Positions 22,942-34,872 of a DNA stretch of 64,000 nucleotides are shown here, piece after piece. How positions within the stretch are numbered: the first letter of the stretch is position 1; each line of letters begins with the position of its first letter. The position numbers and the translations under genes were made by a program. The notes beneath the pieces are model-generated. The model was not told the origin of the DNA and ran no database searches. It saw nothing but the letters and a program-made list of their open reading frames with translations. The stretch comes from Cordia subcordata (lineage: Eukaryota; Streptophyta; Magnoliopsida; Boraginales; Cordiaceae), in contig JAPTOF010000014.1 of NCBI GenBank assembly GCA_028554755.1, positions 6,262,001 through 6,326,000 on the forward strand. The letters run 5' to 3'.

Positions 22942-23183
22942 CTGTGGATGTAGTTATGTTTGTGGATACACTCTTAAGCCAAAAGGGTTTGGGCAATGTA
23001 AAACCTAGCAACAGTTTCATTTAATATCTCCTCTCGCATTAGCAAAGTCATCATGTCACCCCCCGGCAGGTACTCCATCACTAGATACAAGTATTCATCA
23101 TCTTGAAAAGTATAATATAGTTTTACGATGAATTGACTAGCAACTTCTGCAAGTAAATTTCTCTCAGCTCTAACATGTTCACC
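22942..23183 (-). pseudogene. NDR exon 4 (kinase N-lobe to catalytic HR) with premature TAA
   Basis: Acceptor CTTACAG, donor AG/GTTAGT. It encodes [33 protein letters not shown] and ECIHKHNYIHR. A TAA at 22974-22976 stands where family members have isoleucine before the E-x-IHKHNYIH motif. Confidence 0.9.
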
Positions 23184-25899
23184 CTGTAAGATAAAGAGAC
23201 ATTCACCACCAGAAGAATAATATGTGCAGCAATAGAAGGAAGTAGGGGCAGCTCACCCAGAAGTTAACATGAAATATTGTTGAAGTATATTGAAGACAAG
23301 ACTAAACAAGAGAATAAGGACAGAATCAGACACAAGAAATTTTGACAAACAACAAAAAACTGAAGTTCTGAGCAACAACAAAGAGCCAAAGTTTATATGA
23401 TGAAGGTATGCCATAAATATTCATTAATAATGATAATAATCTTGTAAATTCGATTATGTGAAAATCAAGAGGAAAAATATTACGTGAAGGTTTTCACTGC
23501 TCAAGTCAAATACAGAATACTGGAAATTCCTAAGCATGTCCACCAGGTCATTTTCTATAAAATAAAGAAGATCGTGCATGCAAGCGCTTAGTGAAGTGCA
23601 TAATATTTTAAAAAACAAAGTAACATCTCATTAGTTCATCTAGATGAAGGAACCAAATACTTATATCTTTTAATACAATGAGGCATGAGCTAGTGCACCA
23701 TCTACAATATAGAAGTACCTTAAGATCAAAGGATATGAATGCTGAGATAATAAAGGTTCGAAGAATAAGAAAAAGACCAGTAGTCATATATTTCCATGTG
23801 TTAATTTGCACCAATAAATGCGTCAGAACGATTTTATATATTAATAAGTAAGGTGCAACCCAAAGCCACAAATCTGCCATGACATCAAAGCATAGGAAAA
23901 AGAAACATATAACTAATGACAAGCTGAGACCTATAGCAAGAATTGATCCAATATCATTCTTGCAACTTAAGGCACCATCTGCCCGGCTTTTAGACATTTG
24001 AGAGTATTTTTTAAGTTCAAAAGCTGAAGCTAATGTATTTTAGAAAAGCTTTTAGGTAAAAACCAAAGCTTAAAAAAATTAAAAAGTCATAAGCTCCAAA
24101 TTGAAGCTTTCTAAAATGGGCTTTTGAGAAGCTATTGTACATCATGTGGGAAATTATTCTTTACCCCTTTTTTTCCCTCAAAATAACAGCTTCATATTTT
24201 CGAAAGCCCAATGTCATTCTCAAGAGTGTTAAGAGCTCAAAATCAAGGGTGAAGCCAGAAAATTTGGTCAATGGAGTCAATATAAGAGTAATTCGCACAT
24301 ATAAAAGCTGGAATATTTTTGCAAAATACAAGCACTATAATTGTACTCAATAACGGGGACTCGTTTATTGGAAGGGTTGTATAATTGCTTCATTTTCAAC
24401 CCTATCGAATACATCAATTTTTCATTGAAACTAACTAAACAATAATAAACTAGAGGACATACAATACTTTGTCTCTGCTAAAATCAAAGCAAGAACATTA
24501 ATCCTGACTCTATAGGAAGATTTTCTAAATTATGTTGTTGATGATTTAAAAAATTCTTTTGAGAAACTTATCCATCACCCATATCAAGAATGTTTAAATT
24601 AAACAATGATTTGCAATGATAACTAAATCATTAAATGGTTACTTAAATTAATAATTTTCCATTACTGACAATCTTCTATAAAAAGTGCTAACATTATCAA
24701 AGATTTTTTTAAAATTATACATCAATTCTTATCTTATACCTTTTTCATCTTACTTTCTCTATATCTATTATGGTATTTCTCGCTCTTCTCATCTCACACA
24801 CAACAACTAGTTTTAGTGATCTATCATTCCTTTTCATTTTTATTTTATTTGTCCAAGAAAAAGTCAAAATTACAAATATTGGGGTCATTTCAATTTCTAG
24901 TGGGGTCAGCTTACATTACACATATATATGTATATTACTTCTCTTTCTTTTTTTCTTTGTGAAAGACTTGACCCCCACTCGCTAATATATGGGGTTGTTC
25001 CTGCTCAACAGTTAAAATATAAAGCCAAATAATCAATTGATTTTGTTCAAGAGATCTTCTACCAAAGCTCTACTGTTGAAAACTTTACAACTCAAAAGCT
25101 AATATTTCACAAATAAACCAAATAGAGCCTAAGTGAAACTCAAAGCATCATGCATCAACCTGACACGGCATCAAACTGATCGGTAATATTCAAGACCAAA
25201 ATGACTGAACGTTGAACACCCTGCAAACTTATACATCTGGTACTAATTTAAGGATTTCATATGGATTGACCTAGTTTTGTTTGCTTGTTCATTCTCGATC
25301 TCCCATACGAAGTAAATTGCAGCATTACTTCTCATGTCAAAATACGACCAACTTGAATTTTTTCAAAAAGTCTGAAGGGTTTGATAAATTCTTCTACCTA
25401 TGTTTATACATAAACTATAAGCAAAAGCCAGATATTATAATGAGAAAAATAACAAATGAGATGGCATTAACTTCTGCCGAAGTCTATATCCAGCAAAGTT
25501 GAATCATAATATGGATGTTATCAATGGTACAAGTTGATATGACACCATAGCTTTGTGCTAAAACCCGAAAACTCCCAAAAACTAGATATAAGTAGACTGG
25601 AAAGGTTAAACAATTTGAGCAGGAGTCACATCATTTTTCCCCATACTTGAAAGGACCTGGCATTAAGTTCATTAAGAGTGGTAAGGCCTATATGTGTCCC
25701 TGAAAGCTGAGCCTACAGCCTGCAACAAATTGAACTTTCCTTGTGCTTGTACATGAACAACTATTAGTAATATAACTCAATCCTTTGATCCATAATATTC
25801 TGGCCCCTTTTGGCTATCTATACCAAGAGATATGCATCTCAAAATCCTCCACAGTTATACAGGTTAAATTTATTGTTAATTTCATACCAGAGTCTCACA
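23184..25899. other. NDR intron 3, left part
   Basis: AT-rich DNA with no gene. Around 24.0-24.1 kb and 25.0-25.1 kb there are AAGCT-rich stretches that might be MITE ends, but I could not match them as inverted repeats. Confidence 0.4.
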
Positions 25900-26750
25900 G
25901 GTTATTTACATAAATAATATGAAAAAAAATAATTATTCTGAAATTAATATGGTTTAGGAAGTAATTTTCAAATAGTATGATTGTCTTTGGGAAAGACAAT
26001 CCCTTGAAAATTTTTGCCTTCCTCAGACAAACTTCTCTAGGTCAAAAAGTACTACCAAAATCTACAACATTCCTGTCAAACTCTTCATATTCTTGCCAGA
26101 TTCTCTGCACTATTTTTATGTCAAATGTCACAAAAGTTTGACCTTAAGAAAGTTGAAGTTTAGTTGAGGCTTTAGGGCAGTTCGACTCTCAAAAGCTTGA
26201 ATTTTAACAAATAATATTCCTCTGCCAGGTTCTCTACAAAGAAGGTAGAGAAGGTTGAGTCTAATCACGAGTTCTGCTGTTGCTGTTTTTTCTTTCTTTC
26301 CTTTTTTTTGGTCAATATATACATGCTTTCACCAGCTGCTGCTTTTCTTTTGTCAATATATACAAACTTTAAATCAAAAGACAGCTGGGTAGCTCACAGA
26401 AATTGATCACTTAGTAGAACACTTCTCCATATATAAAAATTATTTACTTAAAATAATATGAAAAAAATTAAAAATAAATCCCTTATGAATAAACCAAAAT
26501 TACAAGACACAACCAGAATTGAAAATAATGCAATTGGCAGGCTGCAAAAAACCTATTTAATATTCTATATTTTCCCCAATCAATTTTTGAACAAGGACAA
26601 CGATCTGTCCACTGTTCCAATATTCCATATTTTTCCACACATTAAAAAGGACAAAATGGGAGAATGTCGGTTCCTCAATCTTATACCTAAAGTTATCTGA
26701 ATCTTCACTTTATCTCACAAAGGTATTGTCGCATTATAACCCATATATAT

Positions 26751-26953
26751 TGTTAAGGGAAAGGCAGTAGTTGTAAACAGTTAGTATATGTAGCAGTTAG
26801 TTATGTCAGCTGGCAGTTAGTTAAGGTTAGCATAAGAGCATGATCCTGTCAATGTATTGCTATAAATAGATAACTCATGTAACTGATCTTTAAATAGAAT
26901 ACAGTTACTTTCTTCATCATGAATTTCCCTTTCTCTCTCTTTTCATTTTTACA
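26751..26953 (+). mobile_element. Solo LTR nested in MULE-2
   Basis: A 203-bp unit starts TGTTAAGGGAAAGG and ends TTTTTACA. It has a TATA-like CTATAAATAGATA at about 26861 and is flanked on both sides by TATAT (26746-26750, 26954-26958). The duplication is AT-only, so weaker evidence than usual, but position and ends agree. Confidence 0.6.
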
Positions 26954-27199
26954 TATATTATTCGCCCAGAAAGCGAAAAAAAGAAAACAGCTAATATGGT
27001 TGATTCCTTAAGCTTCTTTGATACCCTAAATGGATAATGTTAATTAATTAGCTTATATGATTGCTGGTCGAATTTTTCCTAGTGCCATGCATGCAAAGAA
27101 CATTTTAAAGTATTTCTAGGTTTCAATGTAATTTATTTTATCATAACACTAAACTTGATTATTTGCATAGGATGTTAAGACAACTAAAAAGACGTCCAA

Positions 27200-29200
27200 T
27201 GTATTTACCCCGCAACCGTTTTCTGTCAATGCTGATGGCCAGATGACAATGCTTCCGTACCTCAATGTATGGCTTAAACACCCAAAAACGAAGTCAAAGA
27301 TCTTTGTTTAGGCCGTCGATTCTTGATGGTGAGAAAATTTGACTACGATGCTGCAAAAGAAATGAGGTAGCTTGTGGTATGAAGTGTCCCAATCCCCGAG
27401 AAACTTACTCAATTGCCTTATTTCAACATGTCATGCTTTCTTGTAGGACATTTGAACGTTAAATTGTTCCTTATTATGAACTTGAATTAAATCAACATTG
27501 TAATCTGGCTTCTGCTGATGAAATGCTTAATCATTGATCCTACTAAGTTGGAATTCAAATTTTTATGGCCACCTCCCCAAGCATCATCCATACAGATATG
27601 TTGGCCATGGTCCTTTGTTATTTACCATTGATGATGCTCCTTGGATATAGCACAGGAATGCCATAAACATTGAGAAGTCCCATTCCTATAAGCTTTGCGA
27701 CATACTTGCCAAATTAATGGGTTTGATAAGATCATTTTGTACACACGTTGAACTCATATGGTATACATGTGCACTGCCCTTATAACATCTTTCTTCAATG
27801 GGAATAACATGCTTTTGGTCAATTCCACCTTCTTAGGGTCTTAAACTAGCATAGATGGAATGTCATATCTGCTAGTCATACAATGCTTTGTCTTAACAAT
27901 ATAAAATTCAATATATTCTTCTGAATCTTGCACCGTATCAGCACTAGTAGTAATTGGGCCTGCATGTGCATCTTTGTTTTCATTGTCACTGTCACTATCA
28001 CTATCACTATCATCTTTTGTATCGGCCTCATTCTATAAGTGAAAATCCCTATCGTTCTCATCCAGTTCAAACATCAAGTCATCCATTATCATTCATCCAT
28101 CTGTTTATATTGTCCCTAGACGAAGTCTCAACCTCATACATTGTTGACTATCGAGACAAACGTAACGTTGCAAACTCTACCATCATGGAAGCTATATTAA
28201 TCCCTCCTCCAACTTTGGACATGTAATCTATTAAGTCAACTTTAGCTTCTATATTGAGGTCGGGAGAAATAATCCTCTTATAAACATCGGCATCATGATC
28301 CACTATACCGACATACACTTCAACAAAAAGTATCTTTGGATCATTGGCAGCATATTGATACATGGGTTGAACATCACCGATGTACCGTGATCGATGTGCC
28401 CATATAGACTTGTTGTGTATGATGGACAATGAAAAGTGAATTGTACAGTGTCAATATGTAGGCGTAGGCAGAGATTTCGACATACAAGCGACTAAAACTC
28501 AAAAAATGCCGTGCCTTCTTTAATTTTGACTCTTTCAGGTGGTTGATTGGTCTCATAAAAAGCTCCTCGACACCATATTTTTATTCATACTGTTATAACA
28601 TATAAAGACTTCCCATATCAGAAAATTTCAAAATTCAGAATCACCATATAAGGTCCTAGGCCACTCCTCATATTAACCAATTAGTTTTTATGACGGAACC
28701 TCTGTAATTCTTAACATGGTATCAGAGTTAGGCTTCTGGCCCAGTTCTGGTACAGTGCTCATGTCCACGTGTGACTCATCAAGTTCGTTTATACTGCACA
28801 TCAAATCATGTGGTGGCCCATCCCTACAGTCCAGGTCGTCAGCCATCTGAATCCAATCACGTGATGGCCCATCATCGGTCATCCGAATCAAGTCATCAAA
28901 ATCCTGTCACGTATCATCGGTCATCCAAATCCAGTCATCAAAAATCCAGTCACGTGGTGGCCCATCGTCGATCATCCAAATCTAGTTAGTGCAGGCACTA
29001 TTCCGAGTCACATGTGAAGGGGGTGTTACAACATATAAAGACTTCCCATATTGGAAAATCTTAAGATTTAGAATCACCATATAAGATCCTGGGCCACTCC
29101 TTATATTAACCAATTGGTTTTTATGATAGAACCTCAGTGATTCTTAACACATACCACCCTAAGATACAATGACATCAAGAGGGTTTGAATTCATTCTTGG
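27200..29200 (-). pseudogene. MULE-2 transposase, N-terminal remnant split by a TRIM
   Basis: The minus-strand reading starts near 29190 with MNSNPLDVIVS, stop, GGMYE, similar to the MULE-1 transposase start. It is broken at 28590/29150 by the TRIM and continues with ELFMRPINHLKESKL, then RYIGDVQPMYQYAANDPK and an acidic SDSDSDSD run (about 28000). Near 27.8 kb comes a MuDR-type DNA-binding region (SMLFPLKKDVIRAVHMYTI), which aligns with FPSKVDGIRAVQQYAI of MULE-1. Several stops and frame changes are present, and the DDE core, SWIM and CCHC parts are missing. The element is therefore internally deleted and non-autonomous. Confidence 0.65.
28591..29149 (+). mobile_element. Complete TRIM retrotransposon nested in MULE-2
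   Basis: Two 126-bp LTRs (28591-28716 and 29024-29149) begin TGTTA(T/C)AACATATAAAGAC and end TTCTTAACA. The first is followed by TGGTATCAGAGTTAG (28717-28731), a tRNA-Met primer-binding site; the second is preceded by a purine tract GTGAAGGGGG. Both sides carry CATAC (28586-28590, 29150-29154). The 307-bp interior has no coding capacity and contains degenerate repeats of CATCGGTCATCCAAATC and CAGTCACGTGGTGGCCCATC. Confidence 0.92.
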
Positions 29201-29813
29201 AAGTAAAAAGGTAGGGCTTAATTGGTTGATTTTAGTTTGAAATGCGATAGAAATACAAATGAAAGCTGAACTTCAGATGGGTATTTATAATGAAAAGTTC
29301 GACTTTCTCAAAGTCAAATTTAGCAGAATCGACTTTCTACTCTGATTTGATGTCTCAATCACCCTCAACTAGCATGCATCTACAAAATTCCTGCAAAAGT
29401 ATTGTTAATTTTGACTAAGCGAAAGTTCGACTTCTACAAATTTGATCTTTACTAAACCCTAAATTAAAATTCAACCTTCACAAGGTCAAATGCTGAATTG
29501 ATTTTACTAGAGCATCTTCATAGAGAACCAGGCAGAGGAATATTTTGCCAAAGTTCGACTTTTTGGAAGTCAAACTTTCCTAAAGCCAAATCTAAAAAAG
29601 TTGAACTTTGTGAGATTTGACATGAGAATATTACAAAGAATCTGGCAGGAATCTTGTAAGATTTTGACAAGAACCTTGCAGATTCTGATAAGAGCTTTTT
29701 TGACCAGAAGATGTTTGTTGTTCACAAATACAGACATACTAGTTTGGAAATTACTTCCAAAACCATATCAATTTCAGAATAATAATTTTTTATATTGTTT
29801 TTTGTAAATAACC

Positions 29814-31457
29814 CAACAGCTGTAAGCAGTTCAATGACAATATTCCAGAACTTATATTGGTTGCATGACCCAAAGTTTGATCGCCTTTGGCAAATTTTGA
29901 CTTCATTAGACAGGAATATCGGAGTTAAGTTTCTCCATGCATATTCAAACTGAAGAAGTGTTTCAGAGAACAATCTCTACATGTTAAGTGCTACCCTCAG
30001 TGCTCTTATTTTTGGAAAAGAAAATTTAATGATCCACAGGACAGAGAAAGTAGAAAAACCAATGCCAATAACATAATTCCACAATTTTCCAATATCCACG
30101 ATAAGAAATGCAAATGGTTGCATCATCTCAATGAACTCTCTTGTATGTTGTATAGAATGCAGCTGTTAAATTATTAAGGCACTTGCTGCCTATTGAACCT
30201 ATAGGTCTCATCAGTATAATGGAGACCAAAAGTGTGAAGCCCCATAATATGTTAGATCTGTAATAAACAATTAAATGCATGAGCACAGGTTTAGGCCGTT
30301 ATTGAATTCAAAAGGTCGCCTGAAATACTAGTATTGACCATGATAGTTTCAAACAGATACTCAAATTATGGAATGCCCATTAAATATATCAATGATCAAT
30401 CCTCAAGGGAATATCTTTCATTTTCTTTTGGGGGAAAGGTGAGCAAGAGTCTGGACTAAAAGGTTTTAAATTGAGAATTCTGACCACTTTCTGAAATCGG
30501 CATGATACAATTTCACAACAACCAAATGCACCCTACGTATTTAAATGTCAGACTCTTCTTGTTGGTTCCATTTCAATGATCCGTGAATAAGCACCAAACT
30601 GTTTGGATACTTTTGCCAAGTTCAATCATGGCAAACATGTGCTACACATGATACTTATGTGATTGCACATTTCAATTACATAATTTCTGTGAGAACTGGT
30701 TTTGCTTTACTTGTGATATCTGGTCCATGAAACTGATCACGTAAAACATGTCTACTGTTGCTCGAAAGAAAAGGGTTCTGCTATTAAAGATGTTTACTCA
30801 ACATCATACTACTTACTACATATCACACTTTCAGCCCAAACAACTTAGTTGAATGCAGACTAAGAATAACAAAGTGACTTTTGTTCCTAAGCTTTTCTCG
30901 GCTTATAATTGCCCTCAATTAAGGTCCTATTTTCAGGAAATAAGAAAATCTAGAACGAAAGACCACATTGGTGGCCAGTTATAGATGCTACAGACAAATA
31001 ATAATGAATCCTGTATGCACTTAGAGGTGCATAAAACCAATCGAGGATCTATTAACTTCTTATAGACTATTCAGGGCCTATTTTGCCCATAGTAGTGCAC
31101 ATTTTAAGAATTGTGTTGGGGAAACTCACATTTCCTCAAAGCTAGGTGTACCCATCTTCTAAGAAAGATCAGGCTTCTTCCATGTGATGTCTGCATAACC
31201 CCCTCACAATCATAAGGCTGCGAGTTGAACCTCCTCTCCCATTTTGGTATGTTACATGAAAACGCCAGAAACCAACAAAATAGCTCTAACTCTTAAAAGA
31301 AACTCAGATAATAGCAATTAAACAGATATTAAATATTGAGAAATGCAAGAGTATTATGCAAAATGATGAATAGAAAACCCTTGATTCATTCAGTAAAGCA
31401 TTAGATCAACTCCTCAAAAATGAAACTGGTGACTCTGCCTAAAACATGCCATCTCAC
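29814..31457. other. NDR intron 3, right part
   Basis: Non-coding AT-rich DNA between MULE-2 and exon 3. No repeat ends or RNA gene were recognised. Confidence 0.45.
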
Positions 31458-31541
31458 CTGTCCCCTACTAAGCATTTCTGACTTCTCCTATTTCTTCATT
31501 GCATATATATTATCAGATTCCTTCTCCCAGCGCACTCTAAC
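31458..31541 (-). pseudogene. NDR exon 3 (ATP-binding lysine) with premature TAG
   Basis: An 84-nt exon, acceptor TTTGCAG, donor CAG/GTGAGA. It reads V-R-V then NIYAMKK, stop, EKSEMLSRGQ. The usual leucine after KK is a TAG at 31488-31490, one base from TTG. Confidence 0.87.
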
Positions 31542-33710
31542 CTGCAAAACAGTATTAAATAGACATCAAATTATATAGGCACTAAAAGTTCATGAATTGG
31601 AGGAAAAAACAACACAAATGTAAACAAGGGAAACAAGGATTCTTATGTCACAAAGTTCCACATATCGCAGAGAGATCTAGTGTCAGTCAGATTTTGAACA
31701 AGCAATATCATGTGAATTTTGAATCCATGGTGGATTTAGGTCCCAAAGGTGAAGCTCAAAGTTAGAGTTAAAGCACATATAAGAATACAAAAATTGACTT
31801 GAACAACTTGATGTTGAACACTAAGTGATTCAGAAAGAAAAAAGAAACATAGACACCGCATTGAGCTCATGCAAGATTAACTAAGTTTGCACTTACCAAG
31901 TGTGAGGGGAAAAGCATACATAACACATATGCAAGAAAGAAGCTCCAAAGGAGAAAACTTTCACTAAGCGGTTATCAATCCTGAGACACATTTAGAAAAA
32001 TTATATTCTATAAATTCTAAAGGAAACCAATAAAACAGAATTTAAGTTGCTCAAATTATGAATCAAGAGAATAAAAAGTTGCCAATTGAAAACTCCAAAA
32101 ATAACTCTATCTACTTATGAAACATAGAAGACTTTGTTATCACTTGTCATGCGACCTCAACATCTATTATCCCATAAATGTGCATCTGGCAAGGAAGTAA
32201 TGGAATCCTACTTATTCTGCCTCTCTAAAATCTTATAGCGTGACTCGGCAAGAAAAGAGACATTCCCAAAATTATTAAGAAACTCTTAGATATAAATTCT
32301 TGGCAACAATGTAATATAAGATCTGCTGTACATACCAAATCTGTAGTTATCAAGAACTTCAATAATAAATCTTTCATGAAAGAATATCCATTTCAAAGTG
32401 ATTTGCTTAGTTTTAAAACAATAAGTACAATCATGAGTCGAATATGCACAAGGAGGAAACTCTATTTGAATGCCAAAATATATTATAGTTTCACATTAGT
32501 TAAGTCCTGATTTCGAACAAAATCCGCAAAGAATTGCATGGGCAACCAAAACATGGCAGAGGCAGGACCCAGGTTATATACTTCCTTTTCTACTAGCAGA
32601 TAAGACATGGAAAACACAACAGAATAAAGATTATATTTGTATCATTGCTCAGTTATTAGATACAACAGATTAAAGAACTTGGTTTTGATGAACAATAATT
32701 CATATTCTTGTATATTTATATATAAACCATTCACATGGTTCTCAGACTGTCAGTTACATATCACCAAACAGAAAAAGCTACACTAACTGAACTAAGTAAA
32801 CCCCTCCTCCCAGCTCTGGGCCAAAATAAAAGAAAAACTCTGTCATAGCCATGCAGTTTAAATTCTATGTACTCTCTGGATAGAGGAATGCAAATCTTCT
32901 ATTATTGCCCTCCCGCTTCCTCATTGGCAAAGTCATGACAATCCACATTACCTGTTTGATAGATGAAGAGCAAAGAAAATTGGATTCATAAATGTCCCAG
33001 ACATTCTCTCAGGGAAAAGTGCAGCAGGAATGCATAGTTAATTGATCTGTAAGTGATTAAGTCATCCAGCAGTGGAGAATGCGAAGAAACATTCCACTGA
33101 ATAATAGCTTGTTTAGATGAGTTGTGTTCTCCATATACCATTTTATTAACTGAAATGCTTAAACCTGTGAAAAAGCCGAGTGTCTTTGTACTTAGAGCTT
33201 TAAGCAAAAGCTCTAGTAAAAGCATGAGGACTCCTTTGTTCAGCTGTCAACTTCATGTTTTTTGTTTTGATGAAGGACGGGTCAATAATACTAGATTTTG
33301 TATATCTAAGCTCTGGTGTTCAATTATTATTCTTAGTACCAGTACTTGCCATAAAAACCAACAAATCCAAGATTCAAATCATTAAAAGGCCCCTTCCTGT
33401 TTAATCATTGAAAATTTTTGAGAAACACTGAAAGCACGGGACAGAAATCATAGTATTCCATAGCAGATCAAACATTCCTCGTGACAGTGATCGTGAAAAT
33501 TGAGAACCAAGAGCATGCACGTGTACGGAAAATCATTAAATGCATCTTTCTCACTGCATCTGTTAAAAGTTATCGGTAGCTAACCACGGAAATGATTGCA
33601 TGGTAGAAATGGATAGCTTCAAGATAAATGGTTGTAAATCACAAAATAGCTCGAGGTAACAAATATGAACTCCATCCACAACAATTGAAGTCTTCATGCA
33701 AAATTCAAAC
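31542..33710. other. NDR intron 2
   Basis: No features recognised. Opposite-strand frames at 32986-33225 and 33122-33385 overlap and lack domains. Confidence 0.45.
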
Positions 33711-33885
33711 CTCTCCAAAGGCCCCTTTCCCTATCATGGTTAATAACTCAAAATCATCGACGCTAATCTTCTGCCGTTTAAGCTGCATATACTCCATTTC
33801 TTTGCGAGCCAAGTCCCTCAAAAGATTCATTTGCTCCTCCTCTGATACACCTAAACATGCCAGCTTCTTTTCTAGCACCATCCGC
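33711..33885 (-). pseudogene. NDR exon 2 (linker and glycine-rich loop)
   Basis: Acceptor CTTGCAG and donor GAG/GTTTGA. It encodes MVLEKKLACLGVSEEEQ, a linker and DDFELLTMIGKGAFGEV, the start of the kinase domain. The first base completes the codon broken at the exon 1 junction. Confidence 0.88.
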
Positions 33886-34721
33886 CTGCAAGGTTCAGAT
33901 AATAAGTAATGAAAAGAAAAGTTGGCAAGTTATATTCTACAATTGTCACTATTATTTACTTCAATTTACTTCAGAATTACGTAACTGGAAAGAAATGGGC
34001 ATGAGCACATAATTCTACTTTAGCATAAAAGAGATAGACTCATGCCTTTTGAGATTGAAAAACTAATCTTTAAGCTGCTTGCAGTATCATCTCCTGAGAA
34101 TTCCTCACAACTTAATTTCTATTTCTTTTCTTCTGTCAATTTTTATTTTTAGCATCATTATCATTAATTTTCTCATAGGTTTTTCGGAAGGAATTCATTG
34201 ACTAATTTCAAGCAATAAACCAAATAAGTGGAAAAGCTTGCAAAACTTTTAATTTTCCAATTGCATAAATTTATGATTCATGTAAAGTGACCATGTCATC
34301 TGAAAAATTAAACTCTTCCATCAACATCTCGCTAAATGCAATGTGCAGACGTGATTGTTTTGATCACGCCTTCTCCCGAAAGAAGAAAAACGAAAAAAAA
34401 ATCCTTTTCAATAAGTAAATGGCAGTGAGATTCAAAAAATTGCAAAACGCGAATGCACATTTACATTAAGCATGCACGCCTTGTCATCAAAAAATTGAAA
34501 CTTATACAAGTGCAAATATTGTTGCTACAGATATGCATTATATCCAAAAAGAAAGAAAAAGATAAAAAAAATACGCTATTTGCATATACGGTTCATTCAT
34601 ACACCATATAAATGCATGTGTTTATACGTAATTCTATTCATACACATATAAAAACACGTCCGTACATTTCTTCACGCACGAAAATTCATTTCGAAAATTT
34701 TCGTTTGCAAAAATTCGATAC

Positions 34722-34872
34722 CTCTCTCTCTGCGTTGCTGTATGCCTTTCATGTGATTCTTGTAATGGTTTTCGATGAACTTCTTCGCCACCTCAACTCG
34801 GTGGAGCGTCAAGGTGGACCCTAGCTGCTCCTCCTCCTCCTCCTCCTCCTCCGCCACCGCCACCGCCTCCAT
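34722..34872 (-). pseudogene. NDR exon 1 (start codon, Glu run, MOB-binding helix)
   Basis: The start is the ATG before EAVAVAEEE; an upstream in-frame ATG precedes MGKK. A GAG-repeat run gives eight glutamates, then VEVAKKFIENHYKNHMKG, typical of the N-terminal MOB-binding part of NDR. The exon ends in an AG repeat, CGCAGAGAGAGAG/GTATCG. Splicing here leaves one base over, whereas exon 2 needs two; removing one AG would restore the expected RRERR, so a dinucleotide gain is likely. Confidence 0.78.

Larger units (their letters stand above)
25900..29813 (-). mobile_element. MULE-2: second Mutator-like element, inside NDR intron 3
   Basis: Long inverted arms match. From 25900 inward: GGTTATTTACA, AATTATTCTGAAATTAATATGG, GGTCAAAAAG, TTGCCAGATTCT and AATATTCCTCTGCCAGGTTC. 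From 29813 inward on the other strand: GGTTATTTACA, ATTATTCTGAAATTGATATGG, GGTCAAAAAAG, CTGCCAGATTCT and ATATTCCTCTGCCTGGTTC. The arms are about 350 bp or more. Inside is the N-terminal part of a MULE transposase on the minus strand. A clear 9-bp target duplication was not found, so exact ends are uncertain by some bases. A TRIM and a solo LTR are nested in it. Confidence 0.75.
16149..34872 (-). pseudogene. NDR-family AGC serine/threonine kinase, multi-exon pseudogene
   Basis: Eleven minus-strand exons follow the order of plant NDR kinases: 34722-34872, 33711-33885, 31458-31541, 22942-23183, 22581-22823, 20635-20714, 19578-19662, 18588-18719, 18388-18500, 17283-17327 and 16149-16233. All keep GT-AG borders. 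They cover the MOB-binding region, glycine loop GKGAFGEV, ATP-binding lysine in YAMKK, HRDIKPDN, the long insert before APEV, and the AGC C-tail GYTYKNFEAVK. NDR kinases pair with MOB1 in growth and polarity signalling. The copy is disabled by a frame clash between exons 1 and 2, TAG in exon 3, TAA in exon 4, a one-base loss in the DFG motif and a one-base loss in HPWF. Retained introns show it arose by DNA duplication or by decay in place, not by retroposition. Assembly error in homopolymers could explain some indels but hardly both stops. Confidence 0.85.

Noticed and set aside
23985..25130. Possible hAT-type MITE with AAGCT-rich ends
   Set aside because: The ends could not be aligned as inverted repeats and no 8-bp duplication was seen.
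25891..29822. 9-bp target duplication for MULE-2
   Set aside because: AGTCTCACA on the left and CAACAGCTG on the right do not match; either the ends are slightly off or the flank has changed.
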